From contig OZ020307.1 in assembly GCA_963971305.1 (NCBI GenBank), positions 11,049,501 through 11,113,500 on the forward strand: 64,000 bases of DNA. Reading direction: 5' to 3'. A model generated the notes under the pieces. The model did no database searches. It saw only the letters and a program-made list of their open reading frames with translations, and was not told the DNA's origin. This document shows, one piece after another, positions 59,498 through 64,000 of this stretch. Each line of letters starts with the position of its first letter. Position 1 is the first letter of the stretch. The position numbers and the translations under genes were made by a program. The stretch is from Arcuatula senhousia. Taxonomy: Eukaryota > Mollusca > Bivalvia > Mytilida > Mytilidae.

Positions 59498-59610
59498 ATA
59501 CACTACTATTTTTTAATAAGTCATAACTTTGTTATTCCTTGTCCGATTTCCTTCCGGTTTGTTGCATTGTCTTGGGTAAGACAATGTCTTTCCGATGATG
59601 TCCGTTGTGT

Positions 59611-59780
59611 TGGTCAGTGGTCATTAGGGGCTTGACCACAAAATGACCAATACCTAAATTAGGTCCAATATAGGGTTGTTGTATATCATTAGACAGCTTT
59701 TAAGGTCTAGAGGTTGATTCTGGGGGTTTAAGGGTGGTTATGGTCAGTGGTCAGTCAGGACTTGACCCCAAAGTGACCCA
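59611..59780. repeat. Paired GGTCA/TGACC modules, right arm
   Basis: Mirror of the modules at 59,011-59,180, with the same 130 bp spacing. No coding region lies between the spacer and the telomere-like repeats. Confidence 0.6.
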
Positions 59781-59873
59781 TTCCAAAAACTAAGGGTGTT
59801 AAAGAGCCAAGGACCAATACATAAGGAATATAAGAAGAACTAAGTACGAGACACCATAAAGAGCCCATAAAGA

Positions 59874-60006
59874 AACATACTAAAGGGTTAGGGGTTAGGG
59901 TTAAAGACAGAAGAGAGTTAGGGTTAGAATGAGGCCAGGGTTAAAAATAGAACAAAGGAAAGTTAGGGTTAGGGTTAAAAATAGAACAGAAGAGAGTTAG
60001 GGTTAC
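59874..60006 (+). repeat. Telomere-like repeats, right arm
   Basis: GGGTTAGGGGTTAGGGTTAA and further TTAGGG hexamers alternate with AG-rich spacers immediately upstream of the zinc-finger gene. Mirror of 58,785-58,917. Confidence 0.85.
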
Positions 60007-60071
60007 AGAAAGATATAGGAAATGACAGGTAGAGTTTGAGTCAGTCTTACGTTAGACACCGAAGAGGAAAC

Positions 60072-60539
60072 ATGGTTTATCAGTGCTCCGTATGCAAGAG
60101 ACGGTTTGCATGGCCAAGTGATGTTACACGCCATAAGAAAGTGAAACATGTAGACTCCAAAGAGAAAAGAGTACCCAAGATTAAAGCCGGACCACCAGAA
60201 AAACTGACAAGACGCCCGAAGGCTGTGCAACAGAGACTTGAAAGTTTAGGAAAGGCCATATACAAGGAGATAAGACACTTGGCGAAGCTACAAGAGTCAA
60301 AGTTAAAGACAAAGGAAACCTCTAAAGATGTCATGAAGAGACAACCAATCAAGAATGCAAAGACGTCCATAAAATCGAAGAAGTCCAGAGGTGAAAAGTC
60401 CAAGGAAGTAAAGAACCTTAAGGAACGAATTGCAAAGTCCAAGGAAGTAAAGAGCCTTAACGAACGAATTGTAAAGTCCAAGGAAGTAAAGAGTCCAAGA
60501 GGAAGAAAGCCCAAGTCAAACCTAGAAAAGACCAAATAA
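60072..60539 (+). CDS. C2H2 zinc-finger, lysine-rich small protein, right arm
   Basis: Identical to the left-arm protein (155 residues, ATG at 60,072, stop at 60,537-60,539). AATAAA at 60,572-60,577 gives a 3' end about 50-60 bases past the stop. The absence of any amino-acid difference between arms, while the polymerases differ, suggests either recent duplication or selection/gene conversion near the centre. The frame can be read upstream to a TTG at 60,036, but the ATG in good context is preferred. See the left copy for domains. Function unknown; DNA binding is inferred. Confidence 0.7.
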   Translation: MVYQCSVCKRRFAWPSDVTRHKKVKHVDSKEKRVPKIKAGPPEKLTRRPKAVQQRLESLGKAIYKEIRHLAKLQESKLKTKETSKDVMKRQPIKNAKTSIKSKKSRGEKSKEVKNLKERIAKSKEVKSLNERIVKSKEVKSPRGRKPKSNLEKTK

Positions 60540-60669
60540 TGATGGAACTATAAAGAAGACTGTATTTACTCAATAAAGTATTCGAACTTGTACACGCGTT
60601 TTGTTTGATTACTCCATAGAGTGAGCCTTTTACGCAGCAACAACAGCTGATTTAGCTGGAAACAACCCC

Positions 60670-61290
60670 AATTACCCCCCCCCCCCATTTCCACATTCCC
60701 CCCCGAAATTGGGGGGGATTTCCCCCCCCCCCATTTTACCATAAAAACCCCCATTTCACCCCAATATTACCCATTTCACCCACCCCCCCCCCCGAATTTG
60801 GGGGGGGGGGTTTCACCCCATTTCCCCCCACATTTCCACATTTCCCCCCACAATTCCTCCACATTTCCACATTTTCCACCACAATTCCACATTTTCCACC
60901 ACAATTCCTCCAATTAAAATGTATACTTAAGCTGTTTTGATGAAACTAAACTTTAATATGAAAACATGTACATAAAATCTAAACAAAATCAAAATATTTC
61001 GATGAAAATCCTAAAACTTTGAAAACATTTTCACAAAATCCGAACAAAATCAAAATCTTTTTAATAAAAATATAAAAATTTTAAAACTTTTTCACAAAAT
61101 CTAAACAAAATCAAAATCTTTTTGATAAAATCTTAAAACTTTTTTATAAAATCCAAACAAAATTAAAAACTTTTTAATAAAATTATGAAACTTTGAAAAC
61201 TTTTCCACAAAACCATACTGAAGAAAAACATCTAATGGAAAATTTTATTGAAGCGTTTCAAAAACCGGTTCTAACCGGTTCGATCCAGAA
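60670..61290 (+). repeat. C-tract and AT-rich tandem repeat region, right arm
   Basis: Mirror of 57,500-58,115: C-rich runs with short spacers (60,670-60,910), then ~55 bp AT-rich units (aaaatctaaacaaaatcaaa type) to about 61,210. It separates the zinc-finger gene from the polymerase leader. Homopolymer lengths differ from the left arm (for example 12 versus 17). Confidence 0.8.
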
Positions 61291-61345
61291 AGTCACGTGA
61301 CATGATCACGTGATACAATACAATATACAGGTAAACTATTTGAAA

Positions 61346-61525
61346 TCAGATCATTTAACGATTAGACGCCAAAGAGATCAGACGTGTTTTAACAAAGAGA
61401 GAAGGTAAGCGGTATAATATTAAACATAAGGTTATTTAAAAAACCATTTAACGATTAGATGCCAAAGAGATCAGACTAAGAGAGAAGCTAAGCGTTATAA
61501 TATTAAACAGTAACATTAGGTTATT
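61346..61525 (+). repeat. Direct repeat in the polymerase leader, right arm
   Basis: Two ~85 bp imperfect copies: catttaacgattaga, gccaaagagatcaga and agagagaaggtaagcggtat in the first, with agagagaagctaagcgttat in the second. The first copy holds the GTAAGC donor-like sequence used in the proposed leader intron. Confidence 0.75.
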
Positions 61526-61607
61526 AAAGGTCACAAGTAAGAGCAATACATATTAAAGCAAACCTATGAGTCATACATGAATACTTACCTGTGTTCTTTT
61601 GTTTCAG
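61405..61607 (+). other. Possible leader intron of the polymerase gene
   Basis: AAG then GTAAGC (GT at 61,405-61,406) and a strong polypyrimidine acceptor, tgttcttttgtttcag, end immediately before the ATG at 61,608. This gives a 203 bp intron with a typical animal layout. Inference from splice motifs only; the same motifs are mirrored in the left arm. Confidence 0.45.
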
Positions 61608-64000
61608 ATGCCTAAGCAATTTACCTGCAACCAATGTGAAGCGAGTTTTGAGAGGATGAGTCAACTCTATCGTCATAGACGATTGACCAATCACAGAGAG
61701 ACTTACTCGTGTACGAGATGCACTAAGACCTTTACGAGACGGGAGAATCTACAAGCTCACATGACCCGCCACCAAATGGGCTACGAATGTACCCAATGCA
61801 ACCAGGCCTTTGCCACCCAACGCCATTTAGAGTTACATCAGCAAAGACATGGACAAAGAGGAGCAGGGCAGCCGTTCCACATGGATGATCCGAAATCCTA
61901 TTACACCATCAAACGGCAGGAGAAGAAAAGAATACTCAAGTTTGGAACTTCAAGAAATCATTATACAGTCACCTTTAAGGAATTTGAAGTCACGGACCTG
62001 CCTTCCATCACAAGAACACTACATCGGTTATTCGACTCCATCCTGCAAACCATTGGAAAAGAGATGAAAGAACACGACCTTGTTAAACTAACAATTGAAA
62101 CCAACTCCCTTGACTTCCCGATTGCCCTTCCGGTACTACAACTCAAGGACTTGACTACGGAACTACTATTAAAGGAAATAGAAAGAGTTTTACAATCTCA
62201 TGAAGAGTTTGTATTGGACGGAAGCCTGGAATTAGATATCCTTCACGTATCTATTCCCGAAGGATCAGGGCGCAAGAGATGCAACTTCGTTGATCTCGAC
62301 AGAATGCTTAAAGACAAACAAAGTTTCGTCAGGATCCGAAACCGAGACGAATTATGCTGCGCTAGAGCCATTGTTACTGCGAAAGCAAGGATAGATAACC
62401 ATCCTCAATGGAATTCCATTCGTCAAGGAAGACGCATACAGGAATACTTGGCCCTTCAACTCCACGAGAAAGCCAATGTACCAAATGGACCCTGCGGCAT
62501 CGAGGAACTGAAACAATTCCAAGCTGTACTGCCGGAATACCAAATCACCGTTTTCTCCAAAGACTTTTTCAAAGGAATCATCTACGAAGGTCCGGAAACT
62601 GATAAGAAAATTTACCTTTACCACCACGAAGACCATTACGATGTCATCACCACTATAACAGGATTCTTGACCAGGGTATATTACTGCAACAAGTGTAAAA
62701 AGGGATATAATACAAAGGAAACACATGCATGCAACAACCCATGCATCCTTTGTAAAAAGATACACGAACCCTGTGAAGACAATTGGATCAACTGTAGCCT
62801 ATGTGATAGAAACTTTAAGGGAAAAGAGTGCTTCCAACTTCATTTGGAGCAAACAAAAAAGGGCAACTCAACATGTAAATGGTACTACAAGTGTAAAGAC
62901 TGTGGCCACGCCGTCAACATGGAGAAAAGGGAAACAGACCATGAGTGTGGCGAGATGTATTGTCCATCCTGTAAACAGTACTGCGATCCAAGCCACCAGT
63001 GTTACATGATGCCTATAGTAATAAAAAAACCTCCCGAAGAGCAAACTTACATCTTCTTTGATTTTGAATGCACACAAGACGACCTCGTAGAGTGCGATAC
63101 GGGATACCAACCGGATTCTAATGGAACTTGTTTACATTGCAAAGCCAGTACCTGCGGAGCCATGGAACACCGACCTAACTTATGCGTGGTCCATAAGGTG
63201 TGCACCGTATGCCTGGAGGAGGAAGTAACTGAAGAGAGTACCTGCAAGATCTGTGGACAGAATCAACTCATTTTTAGGGGACACAACGCCAACAACGACT
63301 TTTGCAACTGGTTATTTTCCGGAAACAACAACAACTCCACCGTTATTTGCCACAACTTTAAAGGATACGACTCTATCCCCGTTCTACAATACCTGTTTCA
63401 TCATGGAATTCAACCCAAGATAATCCCCAACGGCGCCAAGAACATGTCTGTAACGATTCCAAGCTGCAGCATACGGATGATAGATTCTCTCAACTTCCTT
63501 CCAACGGCCTTAGCCAAACTCCCGAAAATGTTTGGATTCGACGAACTCCACAAAGGATACTTCCCAAACCTTTTTAATACAAAGGAAAACCAGAACGTTA
63601 GATTAGAAACTCTTCCAGAGATTCGTTACTACAACCCCGATGGAATGAAGACGGAAGACCGAATAACATTCATGAAATGGTACGAAGACCACAGAAACGA
63701 GCCTTTTGACGTCCAAAAGGAACTCTTGAAGTACTGCATCACTGACGTAGACATACTGAGAAAAGCCTGTTTAACCTTTAGACAACTGTTCATGGACACT
63801 TTAGAGGGTACTCCAATCGACCCCTTCCAAAACAGTATCACCATTGCCTCTGTCTGCAACCTGGTCTTTAGATCCAAGTTTCTACGGTTGAATACTATTG
63901 GCCTCATCCCGGCGCAAGGCTATCGACCAGAACACAAGCACTCTATTAAAGCCATGAAATGGTTAAAATACGTATCCGCAATAAAAGACATACAGATCCA
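61608..64000 (+). CDS. Polinton-type protein-primed DNA polymerase B, right arm, partial
   Basis: Open from ATG 61,608 to the window edge: 797 codons and 2 bases with no stop. Three intact C2H2 fingers are present at the N-terminus; His55 of finger 2 is kept here, unlike the left copy. The Cys/His-rich middle region and all three exonuclease motifs are present: DFE, HNFKGYD and YCITD. The region corresponding to the left-arm TAG and microdeletion is intact here. The polymerase motifs lie beyond 64,000. Such enzymes copy linear DNA from a terminal protein and are found in Polintons/Mavericks, adintoviruses and related elements; the added zinc fingers may tether the enzyme to element DNA. Whether the full gene is intact cannot be seen. 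Confidence 0.9.
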   Translation, partial: MPKQFTCNQCEASFERMSQLYRHRRLTNHRETYSCTRCTKTFTRRENLQAHMTRHQMGYECTQCNQAFATQRHLELHQQRHGQRGAGQPFHMDDPKSYYTIKRQEKKRILKFGTSRNHYTVTFKEFEVTDLPSITRTLHRLFDSILQTIGKEMKEHDLVKLTIETNSLDFPIALPVLQLKDLTTELLLKEIERVLQSHEEFVLDGSLELDILHVSIPEGSGRKRCNFVDLDRMLKDKQSFVRIRNRDELCCARAIVTAKARIDNHPQWNSIRQGRRIQEYLALQLHEKANVPNGPCGIEELKQFQAVLPEYQITVFSKDFFKGIIYEGPETDKKIYLYHHEDHYDVITTITGFLTRVYYCNKCKKGYNTKETHACNNPCILCKKIHEPCEDNWINCSLCDRNFKGKECFQLHLEQTKKGNSTCKWYYKCKDCGHAVNMEKRETDHECGEMYCPSCKQYCDPSHQCYMMPIVIKKPPEEQTYIFFDFECTQDDLVECDTGYQPDSNGTCLHCKASTCGAMEHRPNLCVVHKVCTVCLEEEVTEESTCKICGQNQLIFRGHNANNDFCNWLFSGNNNNSTVICHNFKGYDSIPVLQYLFHHGIQPKIIPNGAKNMSVTIPSCSIRMIDSLNFLPTALAKLPKMFGFDELHKGYFPNLFNTKENQNVRLETLPEIRYYNPDGMKTEDRITFMKWYEDHRNEPFDVQKELLKYCITDVDILRKACLTFRQLFMDTLEGTPIDPFQNSITIASVCNLVFRSKFLRLNTIGLIPAQGYRPEHKHSIKAMKWLKYVSAIKDIQI

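Larger units (their letters stand above)
59498..64000. repeat. Right arm of the giant inverted repeat
   Basis: Mirror of 54,811-59,293; continues past the window edge. Substitutions versus the left arm include the finger-2 codon, several missense changes in the polymerase and longer or shorter G/C runs, so the arms are near-identical but not copies of one read. Confidence 0.95.

Noticed and set aside
52896..64000. Simple assembly foldback as the explanation of the palindrome
   Set aside because: Not fully excluded, but the arms differ by missense changes, two stops, a microdeletion and a unique ~204 bp spacer, which a single-molecule foldback would not produce. It remains the first thing to verify.

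Overview
The window looks like nuclear DNA of an invertebrate animal, most likely a bivalve mollusc and possibly a mussel. This is inferred from AT-rich intergenic sequence, dense Penelope-like (Naiad-type) retroelements, a gagtgagt-type molluscan short repeat, TTAGGG-type repeats, one Ras-family gene with a eukaryotic splice acceptor, and no bacterial gene organisation. Only one ordinary host gene is recognisable; almost everything else is mobile or repetitive.

1-31 kb: an array of about four diverged copies of a ~5 kb repeat in the same orientation, starting near 1.3, 4.9, 18.8 and 28.0 kb. It carries a Penelope-like retroelement on the minus strand. The best copy (14.8-17.2 kb) keeps the linker and reverse transcriptase but has one frameshift and has lost its N-terminal GIY-YIG nuclease; a GIY-YIG fragment lies at 0.23-0.68 kb. 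Other elements sit inside or beside the copies: a tandem short/long pair of units (5.4-12.7 kb), a 3.2 kb terminal-inverted-repeat (TIR) transposon (18.9-22.2 kb), several MITEs and a SINE-like repeat.

31-46 kb: a Tc1/mariner-like TIR element abuts a broken I-type LINE. The LINE RNase H frame is split at one codon by a second tandem short/long pair (33.1-37.4 kb), which contains an exon-like segment. A hAT-type element with a perfect 8 bp target duplication (40.3-41.1 kb) lies exactly at the end of a TTAA-flanked MITE (41.1-41.8 kb). More Penelope-like tails follow.

46-51.4 kb: a Ras-family GTPase whose coding sequence is one exon (50,755-51,405). A likely TATA box and non-coding first exon lie near 46.1 kb. 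The 4.6 kb intron holds a 2.85 kb TIR transposon with subterminal motif arrays.

52.9-64 kb (to the edge): the most unusual region, a giant inverted repeat with arms of about 4.5 kb visible around a ~204 bp spacer at 59,294-59,497. Each arm carries, pointing outward from the centre, a small C2H2 zinc-finger/lysine-rich protein gene and a Polinton/Maverick-type protein-primed family B DNA polymerase with three N-terminal C2H2 fingers. The right polymerase is open to the window edge; the left has two in-frame stops, a microdeletion and a damaged zinc finger. The spacer packs CCAAT-, E2F-, ETS-, E-box-, YY1- and CRE-like motifs into ~150 bp. Telomere-like TTAGGG repeats lie between each small gene and the centre, and again beyond the left polymerase. 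No integrase, capsid or packaging ATPase is visible. The parts are consistent with a palindromic, virus-derived, self-replicating element with a shared bidirectional control region; this is inference, and the palindrome must first be shown not to be an assembly artefact.
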